Below are positions 25,317-33,262 of a stretch of 34,672 nt of DNA, in pieces. The notes under the pieces were generated by a model. That model was not told the origin of the DNA. It made no database searches and was given only the letters and a program-made list of their open reading frames with translations. The stretch's first letter is position 1, and each line of letters starts with the position of its first letter. Location: the NCBI GenBank assembly GCA_002030015.1, contig LQBH01000015.1, positions 1 through 34,672 on the forward strand. Direction: 5' to 3'. Source of the stretch: a delta proteobacterium MLS_D. GTDB taxonomy: Bacteria > Desulfobacterota > Syntrophia > Syntrophales > UBA2210. A program made the translations under genes and the position numbers.

Positions 25317-26804
25317 ATGAATGAAACAATGAATGCCCTGGAAAAAATGTTCCACCCGAAAAAGGTCGCCGTCGTCGGAGCGCCGCGCACGCGGCCGTCC
25401 GGATGGCCGGGAATTTTCGGCTGCATAAAAGATTACGGTTTCCCGGGACGTTTGTATCCCATCAACCCCGGAGCGGATGAAGTGGAAGGAGTGCGGGCCT
25501 GGCCGAACCTCAGGTCCCTTCCCGAACCGGTTGATCTCGTCGTCATTTCCCTTCCCGCCCCGGCCGTTCCCGAAGCACTGCGCGACTGCGCCGCCTCGGG
25601 AAACAAAAATATTCACATCTTCACGGCTGGTTTCAAGGAAACAGGCGAAGAGGAGGGACTCCGGCTGCACGAGGAAATAGAGGATATCGCCCGCCGGGAA
25701 GCTCTTCGCGTCATCGGTCCCAACTGCATGGGCATTCACGTTCCCTCGGAAGGCTTCGTTACCTGGGTGGGAGCGTCAAAAAAGAGCGGCCCCGTGGCCT
25801 TCGTCAGCCAGAGTGGCGGACACTCGCAGGATTTCACGAGCATCGCCAACCGCCTGGAACTGTATTTCAGCAAGGTCGTCAGTTACGGGAACGCCCTCAC
25901 GCTGGACAGCACCGATTTTCTCGAATACCTTGCCCGCGATCCCGAAACGGAAATCATCACCATGTACCTGGAAGGGGTAAAAGACGGGCGAAAGCTTCTT
26001 GAACTGGTATCGGACATAACCTGCATCAAGCCGGTCATCATCCTGAAGGCGGGTCTTACCGAGGCGGGAACCCGCGCGGTGGCGTCTCACACGGGCTCCC
26101 TCGCGGGCGGTGAAAAAATATGGAGGGCGTTTTTCCGGACCACAGGAGCCGTCAGCGCCGTCAACCTCGACGACATGGCCTATCTCGCCATGGCGTTCAG
26201 GTGCCTGGAAGGAACCGGGGGACTTCGCACGGCCGTTATCGGGCACGGCGGCGGCATCGCCGTCGCCGCCGCTGACGCCTGCAGCGCCGCGGGACTGGAA
26301 ATGCCCCCGCTGTGCCGCGCCACGCAGAAAAAATTGCGGGGCTGGATCCCGTCGGGCGGCAACATCATCAGGAATCCCGTCGACGCCGTCCCCGTTTTCA
26401 GAAACATGGACTTGTTTCAGGAAGTGCTTCGGACCGTGACGGCGGATCCCGTCGTCGATATGATGATCATTTCACTGTCGCTCGACTGGCTTTTCGATAT
26501 AGACGAAGGCATTCAGATTGAGAAAGTCGCGGAATACCTGGCCGGTCCGGCCCGGCAATATATGAACGGCAAACCCTTTGTTGTCTCGTGGCGGTCCTAC
26601 CGGAACGATCCCCGCATTTTCAAGGTGGGTGAAAAAATGGAATCGCGGCTTCTCAAGGCGAAAATTCCCGTCTACCGGAACTTCGAACAGGCGGCCGGTT
26701 CTCTCGCCCGCTGGGCCGGGTTCCACCTTTTTCAGAAAAGTCGAACGGAACAGGAGCAGCCGACGGAAGAATCGCTTCATCGCGCCTGTTCGGGATGCCG
26801 GTGA
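25317..26804 (+). CDS. NDP-forming acyl-CoA synthetase, alpha-type chain
   Basis: NDP-forming acyl-CoA synthetases make acyl-CoA from acid, CoA and ATP (or run in reverse to make ATP) through a phosphohistidine. The 495-residue product has the CoA-binding Rossmann domain (PKKVAVVGAPRTRPSG, YPINPGADEVEGV, VIGPNCMG) and two succinyl-CoA-ligase-like domains, with SQSGG and the phosphohistidine loop VASHTGSLAG. The ATP-grasp beta part is absent from the protein and from the window, so it needs a partner encoded elsewhere or has another role. The C-terminus ends in a polar tail with two cysteines (ACSGC). It has its own promoter and a good AAGGAG. Neighbouring thiolase, thioesterase and reductase genes suggest acyl-CoA metabolism. 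Confidence 0.87.
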   Translation: MNETMNALEKMFHPKKVAVVGAPRTRPSGWPGIFGCIKDYGFPGRLYPINPGADEVEGVRAWPNLRSLPEPVDLVVISLPAPAVPEALRDCAASGNKNIHIFTAGFKETGEEEGLRLHEEIEDIARREALRVIGPNCMGIHVPSEGFVTWVGASKKSGPVAFVSQSGGHSQDFTSIANRLELYFSKVVSYGNALTLDSTDFLEYLARDPETEIITMYLEGVKDGRKLLELVSDITCIKPVIILKAGLTEAGTRAVASHTGSLAGGEKIWRAFFRTTGAVSAVNLDDMAYLAMAFRCLEGTGGLRTAVIGHGGGIAVAAADACSAAGLEMPPLCRATQKKLRGWIPSGGNIIRNPVDAVPVFRNMDLFQEVLRTVTADPVVDMMIISLSLDWLFDIDEGIQIEKVAEYLAGPARQYMNGKPFVVSWRSYRNDPRIFKVGEKMESRLLKAKIPVYRNFEQAAGSLARWAGFHLFQKSRTEQEQPTEESLHRACSGCR

Positions 26805-26816
26805 AACCCCTAAGAT

Positions 26817-27938
26817 TCATTCCTTCCGAGACCGCCGTCGTTCCAGGATTCTGCAGGCGATCCGGTGTCCTCCCTTGCCCGTATAATGAAAACAGCCACC
26901 GCAGGAAATACAGTCCGCCGGCCGCGTGTCTCCCTCCTTCCAGCGGCGAACGAGGTGAGGCTCGCGAATAAAGGGACGGCAAAGAGAAACACAATCCGCC
27001 ACCCCGGATTCCACCACCGACTCCATCACGGACAGACTGCGCATGCCTCCCACCAGCCAGAGTGGAACGGACGTTTTATCGCGCACCACGCGGGCCTCTG
27101 GAAAATAGTAGGCCTCCTTCTCCGGTGTGTTTATACCCGTCGGTATGGTGTGTTCAAAGGGAAGACCGTTACTGATCTCGACGGCCGAGACACCTTCTCG
27201 CTCGAGGGCGGCAGCCACCTCGGCCCCTTCCTCGATGGCAAGTCCCGGCTCGTCTTCCAGGAAGTCACGGCAACCGAGTTTGATCATCACGGGAAAGTCA
27301 TCGCCGGCACGGTTTTTCACGGCCCGCACAACTTCCAGGACAAAGCGCATCCTGTTTTCCAGGCTTCCTCCCCATCGGTCGTCACGGTGGTTGGTCGCGG
27401 GGGACAGGAACTGTGAAACCAGATATCCGTGGGCGCCGTGAATCTGCACGCCGTCGAATCCCGCCTCCCTGGCCCGCCGGCCCGCCTCGCCGAAAGAAAT
27501 AATAATTTTTTCTATATCTTCACCGGTCATTTCACGCGCCTGTTTCCGGTACCGGGGCATGTCGTCGAGAACAGAAACAGCCAAGTAATCATTGTCGAAA
27601 AAAGAAGCCGCGTAGGCGGCCGATCCGCCGTGAACGATCTGCAGGACGACAAGCCCGTTCTTTTCATGCACGGCCCTCGTCATCTCCTGGTACCCCGGAA
27701 TATGTTCGTCCGTCTGGATGCCGTTCATGTCGGGAACCACCTGGCCGCTTTCGTGCACGAACGCGTACCCCGTCACGATAAGCCCCGGTCCTCCTCCCGC
27801 GAGAGTGCGCATCAACGCAACGCTCTCCTCGCCCACGTAACCGTTCCTGTCGGCGAGGGCGTAATAGGTCGCGGAGCGAATGATCCTGTTATTCAGCGTG
27901 AGTGAGCCGATGGTCACCGGCTCAAAGAGAACGGACAT
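26817..27938 (-). CDS. NADH:flavin oxidoreductase, Old Yellow Enzyme family
   Basis: This FMN-binding TIM-barrel enoate reductase of 373 residues starts LFEPVTIGSLTLNNRIIRSA and contains LQIVHGGSAAY, the active-site region GFDGVQIHGAHGYLVSQFLSP, NHRDDRWGGSLENRMRF, VMIKLGCRDF and LVGGMRS. At the C-terminus CISCGGCFHY and a cysteine 12 residues beyond CGGC give a CX2CX2C...C pattern like the 4Fe-4S site of 2,4-dienoyl-CoA reductase and bile-acid reductases, but there is no second flavin/NAD domain. It probably reduces an alpha,beta-unsaturated carbonyl, perhaps an enoyl-CoA given its neighbours. ATG 27938 follows AAGG at six bases. It reads on from the thioesterase gene and converges with the acyl-CoA synthetase gene. 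Confidence 0.88.
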   Translation of the reverse strand: MSVLFEPVTIGSLTLNNRIIRSATYYALADRNGYVGEESVALMRTLAGGGPGLIVTGYAFVHESGQVVPDMNGIQTDEHIPGYQEMTRAVHEKNGLVVLQIVHGGSAAYAASFFDNDYLAVSVLDDMPRYRKQAREMTGEDIEKIIISFGEAGRRAREAGFDGVQIHGAHGYLVSQFLSPATNHRDDRWGGSLENRMRFVLEVVRAVKNRAGDDFPVMIKLGCRDFLEDEPGLAIEEGAEVAAALEREGVSAVEISNGLPFEHTIPTGINTPEKEAYYFPEARVVRDKTSVPLWLVGGMRSLSVMESVVESGVADCVSLCRPFIREPHLVRRWKEGDTRPADCISCGGCFHYTGKGGHRIACRILERRRSRKE

Positions 27939-27993
27939 GATTAACCTTGCCTTTCACGACGGCCTTCAGACAGGCGGTACATCCAATCTGAAT

Positions 27994-28500
27994 TCAGGAC
28001 GAACGGCGGTCGAACTTGTCCTGGCAGGCCTTTTCCTTCTTGCGTTCATCCAGGCGCATCGCCCGGCGCGATTTCGCTTCGTTGTTCCGGCGGATTTCTT
28101 CGGGAGTCTCCAACAGAAGCGGCGGCAATTCCATGGGCTTGCCGTCCGCGTCCAGCGCGACCATGGTGAGGTAGGCCGATGAGGTATGACGCCGTTCCCC
28201 GGTCTTCATATTTTCGGCTTCCACCCTGACGCCAACCTCCATCGAAGTCCGCCCCACCAGGTTGAGACACGCCCGCAATGTGAGCAGGTTGCCCACGTAT
28301 ACGGGATGGTGGAAATCGAGACGGTCGATCGACGCCGTCACCACGTTGCCCCGCGCGTGACGGACACCCACGGCGCCGGCCGCCGAATCGATGAATTTCA
28401 TGATGGTGCCGCCGTGCACGTTGCCCGCCGGATTCGCGTCCTGGGGATTCATGACCTGCGCCATAATAACAGCGCTTTCACTTATTTTTTTGCCTTCCAT
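27994..28500 (-). CDS. Acyl-CoA thioesterase, hotdog fold (YciA/YkhA type)
   Basis: Hotdog acyl-CoA hydrolases split acyl-CoA into fatty acid and CoA. Hallmarks are MNPQDANPAGNVHGGTIM with the catalytic Asn/Asp region, FIDSAAGAVGVRHARGNVVT, and FHHPVYVGNLLTLRACLNLVG. The 168 residues include a charged C-terminal tail common in this group. ATG 28500 follows GAGG at six to seven bases. A perfect palindrome at 28528-28542 lies just upstream and may be an operator. With the Old-Yellow-Enzyme gene 55 bases downstream it probably forms a two-gene unit. Confidence 0.9.
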   Translation of the reverse strand: MEGKKISESAVIMAQVMNPQDANPAGNVHGGTIMKFIDSAAGAVGVRHARGNVVTASIDRLDFHHPVYVGNLLTLRACLNLVGRTSMEVGVRVEAENMKTGERRHTSSAYLTMVALDADGKPMELPPLLLETPEEIRRNNEAKSRRAMRLDERKKEKACQDKFDRRSS

Positions 28501-28527
28501 AATCAGCCTCGTCTTTATATGTATAGT

Positions 28528-28542
28528 TGAAACACCGTTTCA
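28528..28542. promoter_or_regulatory. 15-base palindrome upstream of the thioesterase gene, candidate operator
   Basis: TGAAACACCGTTTCA is a perfect inverted repeat of six-base arms with three bases between. It sits about 28 bases before the thioesterase ATG and overlaps the -35 side of possible -10 elements (TATACA, TATAAA, minus strand). The arms match the GAAAC-N2-4-GTTTC type of site bound by PsrA, a TetR-family regulator of fatty-acid genes. No regulator gene is in the window. Confidence 0.45.
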
Positions 28543-28596
28543 GAAGAAAGAACGTGCCCGGTGATTCCGAAACGCTTCTCCATCGCGGACAATCCG

Positions 28597-30648
28597 CTAC
28601 TCGCCGATTTCACCCGAATGAATCCCGTTCCCCTCCGCCTCTGCCTGAAGTCCCAGATCGGGAATACGATCGGCGCCCCAGCTTCGGTGAATCAATCCAA
28701 TAACGCGATCCAGTTCATCCCGGGATACCTTTGCCACCTCTCCACCTTCGAGGGGATCAAAGTGAAAAATATAGAGCCTTGACGCGAACTGTTCAAATGG
28801 AAGGGACGCTTCTCCGAACCGTTCTCCGTTGCCGGTAGTGCTTACCACTACTCCGTCGCCCCAGTCCTGTCCACTGTCGTCATTTGGGTTGTAAAAATAC
28901 ACCCTCATAACATTCTGGGCGTCAAGGGCGACACGCATGAGCGTAATGGCGTGCCAGCCCACAAAGCGGGCGGCGCTGTCGGTCACTACAATACCCGCGG
29001 GCTGGGGATGAATCAGGGGCTGGTTGCCGTTGTAAAAGGGGTGATAGCAGGCATAAAAATGGCGAATGAACGCTTCAAGATCCTGGAGGACTCCCGTCGC
29101 CACATCCACATTAATCCGGAATCCTCTGCCCGTCCACCAGCCGTGAAATTCCGGATTGATCCATCGATGCGGGTCTCCCTCGCGGTCGGCGCATCGCCGT
29201 CCCATTTCGGTGTAAATACGATCCAAGTGCGGGACCACGAGCAGCGATACGGGATCAAGATCAACGGGCAGTTCTTTCGCCACGCCGGCATAACTTTCCC
29301 GCGATGATATGGGCTGGCCTTCGAAGTGCATAATGATTTCGTCATCCCGTGCCGCCCAGGTTACCATCTGAAGGAGATAATCGGGATCGTTGTAGGCCCA
29401 CATGGACAGGGCTCTCGCCGACTGGCAGGTGGGATTGTTACCCTGGCCCACACCGAGAGGCAGGCCGAGCATGCAGAGCACTCCTTCCAGGAGTCGGGAA
29501 CGGGGAGTCGCCTCGTCGCCGAAAACGAAGCGCAACCGCGCCTCCGACCAGTCAGACAGGGGGAGGCCGATCTGCCGCCACAGGGCCGGGGCCACAGGGG
29601 GCTGAAACAGAATCCCCCGTTCCAGCATGAGGGACAGACCATAGACCGCCTGAGCAGTAGATGGATGAACAGCCTCCTCGATCAGCGCATACACGAGTTG
29701 CTGGTAACAGAGCAGGCAATCGCGGCCCGTGGTTGACAGCCCGAATGCCTCTGAGAGCAGGTGATCCCCCTTGTCAAGAAGAAAGCGTACCAGAACCGGA
29801 TGGTAAGGAGAAACCAGACCGGTGTCGCGCATGGCACGGGCAAACCCCGTGGCTTCGTTCTGCAGCGTGTTGGTATCCATACTCTCCAGTCGCTGACGAT
29901 ATACCTCCAGACCAGGATCCTCGCGGGAAGCCTGCGTCGGGCCGTAAAGGCTGCTTACCAGGCGTTCCGAACCCTGACCGCTTGTCCCCAGGTCGATGTC
30001 AGGATTGGCCTGGCAGATGGATATCTGGGTGACCATGCGCTTGATGTGGTCGACCTGTATGGGCCGCTGGTAGAGAATCCGCCAGATTTCCTCGATCAAA
30101 TTGCCGATTACATTTTCATAGCCGATCCGATCGGCCAGGTGACGTAATACCGCGCGGGGGACCAGGGCGAGCCGTCCCTGCGTTTCCCGTTCTGCCTCGC
30201 TGGGAGACGTGAAGAGCAAGGACAGGTTCACTGCCAGCACCCGGGTGAGAAAGCGGCGAGCCTGATGAATGGTCACCTGTGAATGCACGTACCGGCCCAT
30301 GACAACCGCCAGGAGGCGCAGCTCACTGAGCGCCTCGATAACCACCGTTTCGTCATCGGGACTGGCGAAGGCCCTGGTAGTAAGAGATGATACCAGTGTC
30401 TGGGGAACGGCCCAGTCGGAACCGAGAAACACGCCCGCGCGCTCAAATTTTTCGGCCCGTTCTTCCAGGGCCGCACAACCGCCTTCCTGAAGTATGACAC
30501 GACGCGCCGTATCCAGAACACGACGCACTTTCAAGGGCTTGGCGTAATCCGCCGCGGCCGCCAGTATTTCCGTCGCTTCGTCGAATTTGGCCAGAAGCCC
30601 TTCGAGCTTTGATTCTTCTCCGTACATGTCAGAAATACTTGTCGTCAC
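28597..30648 (-). CDS. Large uncharacterised protein with C-terminal papain-like Cys-His-Asn signature
   Basis: I recognise no named family. The N-terminal 400 residues are mostly helical and featureless. The C-terminal part looks like a papain-fold cysteine peptidase or transferase. Numbered from GTG 30648, Gln402 and Cys408 lie in GQGNNPTCQSARAL with the same six-residue Gln-to-Cys spacing as papain. His566 is in FVGWHAITLMRV, and Asn587 in YFYNPNDDSGQDWGDGVV recalls papain's NSWG..WG region. There is no signal peptide, so it is cytoplasmic. GTG 30648 has AAGGGG seven bases upstream; ATG 30678 (10 residues longer) and ATG 30627 are alternatives. It lies 70 bases after the ATP-grasp ligase gene on the same strand and probably works with it. 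The active-site reading is inference from motifs. Confidence 0.6.
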   Translation of the reverse strand: MTTSISDMYGEESKLEGLLAKFDEATEILAAAADYAKPLKVRRVLDTARRVILQEGGCAALEERAEKFERAGVFLGSDWAVPQTLVSSLTTRAFASPDDETVVIEALSELRLLAVVMGRYVHSQVTIHQARRFLTRVLAVNLSLLFTSPSEAERETQGRLALVPRAVLRHLADRIGYENVIGNLIEEIWRILYQRPIQVDHIKRMVTQISICQANPDIDLGTSGQGSERLVSSLYGPTQASREDPGLEVYRQRLESMDTNTLQNEATGFARAMRDTGLVSPYHPVLVRFLLDKGDHLLSEAFGLSTTGRDCLLCYQQLVYALIEEAVHPSTAQAVYGLSLMLERGILFQPPVAPALWRQIGLPLSDWSEARLRFVFGDEATPRSRLLEGVLCMLGLPLGVGQGNNPTCQSARALSMWAYNDPDYLLQMVTWAARDDEIIMHFEGQPISSRESYAGVAKELPVDLDPVSLLVVPHLDRIYTEMGRRCADREGDPHRWINPEFHGWWTGRGFRINVDVATGVLQDLEAFIRHFYACYHPFYNGNQPLIHPQPAGIVVTDSAARFVGWHAITLMRVALDAQNVMRVYFYNPNDDSGQDWGDGVVVSTTGNGERFGEASLPFEQFASRLYIFHFDPLEGGEVAKVSRDELDRVIGLIHRSWGADRIPDLGLQAEAEGNGIHSGEIGE

Positions 30649-30718
30649 GATTCGGCCCCTTCGCCTGAATGACGGCATTTACAATCATCACCGTCCACTC
30701 ATGCCCGGCAAACAGATT

Positions 30719-31942
30719 TTAAACGTAATAATCAAGTTCTTCCTGCCGCTTCAGAAGATCCCGCATGGTGTAGGGATTTTCGCCGTAAAAATACACGAGT
30801 CCCCAGTGAGTTCCAAACGCGGTCCGCTTGGTGACGATCTCTTCCAGCGGCGTCGTCAGTTCGTGATAATCGAAGTACGGATGACCCTCCGTCTCTTCCG
30901 GAACTTCCAGGCGACTGACAACCCTCCGGCGGGGATAGACACCGAAGCTGCCGGCGTAACCCCTGGCATCCACCACTTCCCGGGGAAAGAAGGCGTCCAG
31001 TTCTTCCTCGGTCGTCTTGGGATCGAAACACAAAATAAGTCCCTGGTAGGCATTGAACCCGTAGGCCCGTTCAAGCAGTTCAAACACCTTGAATCCCGGA
31101 GGTCGATAGGCAACCTCCCCGAAATACATCTCGCCGTCGCTGGTGACGAAATATTCGGGATGAACGAACCCGAAATCAATGTCAAAAGCCTTGATCAACT
31201 TTTCTATCTCGGCGGTAATCCGTGGCCGGTACTGTTCGAGCTCGGGTGTGGCCGGCACAAACACCGAATATCCGAGCGTCACGTATTCCGATATGTTAAG
31301 AAACCGGATCTTTCTGTCATAGATCCAGGCCTCGACGGCAAATTCCCATCCGTCAAGGTGAGACTCCATGAGGGCGGGGAATTCTTCTTCCGGTATGGCG
31401 TCCACGTCGTCGGGGGTTCGAATGACCCGGTGCCCGAGACAGCCTGCCTTGTCAAAGGCCTTGAAGTGAATGGGATCGTTGGGATCACCGTCCAGTTTGA
31501 GCAGGGCCTGGTTGACCCGCTTGAGGAAACGGATGACATCCCCCCTGTCGCTGGCCTCTTCAAATATTCCCACCCGAATGCCGCCCAGCTGGGCCCGGCG
31601 TTTCATCAGGGACTTGTCGCGCATGAGCATAGCCTGACCCAGAAGTCGGGGATTATCGAGAAGTACCGAATTTATCGCACCGGCCCATTCGACGGTTTCC
31701 TCGAAAAGCGGAACGGCCACGTCGACGCCCATCTCTTGAAGCGTCTCAGCGATCTCCATGGAGCGCTCATTGAGCCGTTCGTAATTCCAGAGCAGGTAGG
31801 GAATGGTGTGCTCCTTGCAGTACGCCTCGGCCCAGTCCGGTGCAACCACCACGTAGCGCCGGTTGAATGTCTCCGCTGCCTCGACGGCGTTCAGCGACCA
31901 TCCAAGCAACGCGACATATCCCTTATTCGGATCTTTTTCCAT
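30719..31942 (-). CDS. ATP-grasp ligase of unknown substrate
   Basis: The 407-residue product has an ATP-grasp layout: an N-terminal preATP-grasp domain (GYVALLGWSLNAVEAAETF, VVVAPDW), a central ATP-binding part beginning MRDKSLMKRRAQLGGIRVG, Lys161 in IHFKAFDKAGCLGHRV, LDGWEFAVEAWIYD, and metal ligands near Glu263 (HPEYFVTSDGEMYFGE) and Glu276 (GEVAYRPPG). The Asn expected two residues after Glu276 is Ala278. ATP-grasp enzymes join a carboxylate, through an acyl phosphate, to an amine or thiol; carnosine-synthase-like and BL00866-like peptide ligases share this plan. ATG 31942 follows GGAGG at six bases, and TATAAT occurs a few bases upstream without a good -35. The papain-like gene follows in the same direction. 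The substrate is unknown. Confidence 0.8.
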   Translation of the reverse strand: MEKDPNKGYVALLGWSLNAVEAAETFNRRYVVVAPDWAEAYCKEHTIPYLLWNYERLNERSMEIAETLQEMGVDVAVPLFEETVEWAGAINSVLLDNPRLLGQAMLMRDKSLMKRRAQLGGIRVGIFEEASDRGDVIRFLKRVNQALLKLDGDPNDPIHFKAFDKAGCLGHRVIRTPDDVDAIPEEEFPALMESHLDGWEFAVEAWIYDRKIRFLNISEYVTLGYSVFVPATPELEQYRPRITAEIEKLIKAFDIDFGFVHPEYFVTSDGEMYFGEVAYRPPGFKVFELLERAYGFNAYQGLILCFDPKTTEEELDAFFPREVVDARGYAGSFGVYPRRRVVSRLEVPEETEGHPYFDYHELTTPLEEIVTKRTAFGTHWGLVYFYGENPYTMRDLLKRQEELDYYV

Positions 31943-32115
31943 GGTATGCCTCCAATAATTATACAGTTATAAACGACGCCATGTTTTGTGTCCATCACGA
32001 ATCGACTTGCCAGATAATGAAAAACAGTGGGGAATTTACTGCCGACCGGAACCAGCCAACTTGTGTAAACCACTCGGAACAACGGCAACGGGTCAACGCT
32101 CGCGCAAGCAGTGAC

Positions 32116-33228
32116 TCACAACGCTCCCAGGGCGATGAGATCCCGTACGTGGACATGTTCCGACTCGTTCACGGCAAGTCCCTCGGCGACACGTTCCAGC
32201 AGCAGGGGTTTCATGTCGGGAAACTGGTATCCCTCGTAATCCTGCGAAAAGAGCAGTCCTCCCCTGCTGTCGACCCAGGAATTCATGGCGTGATCGAAAC
32301 ACACGCGGGAGGTAAAGTCGAGTCTCTCGATCATGACGCGCAATTCCTCGAGACGCTCGTGAGGCGAAGACAGCGTGAACGTGCCCGCGCGGTAATCATC
32401 GAACATCGGCGTCCCGGGCCGCGGAACGAAGGGCCGGGAACGGATGTAATGGGGATTTATGGCCGAAAGCACCCGCGCCGTGTTTTCCGCGTGCTGGTGC
32501 CAGCGTTCCCTGCCTCCCAGGTCGGGCATCCAGTATTCGGACAGCTGGAACCCCGCCTCAACGGCCTTGCGGCCGCCCTCGATCTGTTCCTCGCTGGTCA
32601 CTCCCTTGCGAACGATACTGAGCAGTTCGTCATCACCCGTTTCAAGGCCGACGTGAAGCCGGTCGAGACCCGCCTCGCGGATCGCCTTTAATTGTTCCGG
32701 CTTCCGCTGGGCCAGGGTCTTCCCCCGCGCGTAGCTGGTCAGCCGCGTGATGCCGGGCAGTGATTCACGAATATAACGCACGACCTCCACCAGTTCATGG
32801 GGCCGCATGATGAGACTGTTGGCGTCCTGCAGAAACACCGTTTTCCCTCCTGAGTAAAGCCAGTTAAAAACGGTGATGAAACAGTGATTCGACTGAAGCG
32901 ATGGATTCGCGCGCAGAATCGTCCCTGCCACTTCGCGGGTTATGTTCCCGCCGAAACCCATTTGCCAAGAAATGTCCTTTATCTCGTCCGACATCGCCTT
33001 CACGGCGTCGATATCGGCCTTGATGTCCTCAACGGACCGGTACACAAATTTATGTTCCTTGTACATTTCACAGAATCTGCACTTGTTCCAGGGACAGTTC
33101 TCGGTCACCCTGAGCAACAGTGAGGCGCTTCCCCCCTCACTGGGAGGACGGTACATACCCACTTCGAAACGGTAATCGCTTAACCGCCTGATGCTTTTTT
33201 TAATACTGATATCGGAAATGAGAGTCAT
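32116..33228 (-). CDS. Radical SAM protein with CX4CX2C cluster motif
   Basis: The 370-residue product has cluster cysteines at 45, 50 and 53 (TENCPWNKCRFCEMYKEH), one residue wider than the classic CX3CX2C but matching a known group of radical SAM proteins with C-x-x-N-[RK]-C-x-F-C. Other parts of the barrel are MGFGGNITREVAGTIL, VFLQDANSLIMRP, ITRLTSYARGKTL and LDRLHVGLETGDDELL, with EYWMPDLGGRERWHQHAENT further on. No B12, SPASM or TRAM domain is visible, and the reaction is unknown. ATG 33228 (MTLISDISIKKS) is chosen because the longer frame upstream overlaps the preceding gene's end and lacks coding character; the ribosome site is weak. It lies between a CoA-ligase-like gene and the ATP-grasp gene on one strand. 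Confidence 0.85.
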   Translation of the reverse strand: MTLISDISIKKSIRRLSDYRFEVGMYRPPSEGGSASLLLRVTENCPWNKCRFCEMYKEHKFVYRSVEDIKADIDAVKAMSDEIKDISWQMGFGGNITREVAGTILRANPSLQSNHCFITVFNWLYSGGKTVFLQDANSLIMRPHELVEVVRYIRESLPGITRLTSYARGKTLAQRKPEQLKAIREAGLDRLHVGLETGDDELLSIVRKGVTSEEQIEGGRKAVEAGFQLSEYWMPDLGGRERWHQHAENTARVLSAINPHYIRSRPFVPRPGTPMFDDYRAGTFTLSSPHERLEELRVMIERLDFTSRVCFDHAMNSWVDSRGGLLFSQDYEGYQFPDMKPLLLERVAEGLAVNESEHVHVRDLIALGAL

Positions 33229-33262
33229 TTTATTATGTTGTTTCCTTTTCCTGTTACACCGG

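Noticed and set aside
30587-31972. A 461-codon open frame on the plus strand
   Set aside because: Antisense to the ATP-grasp gene, which has a strong ribosome site and recognisable motifs; the antisense product shows no domain.
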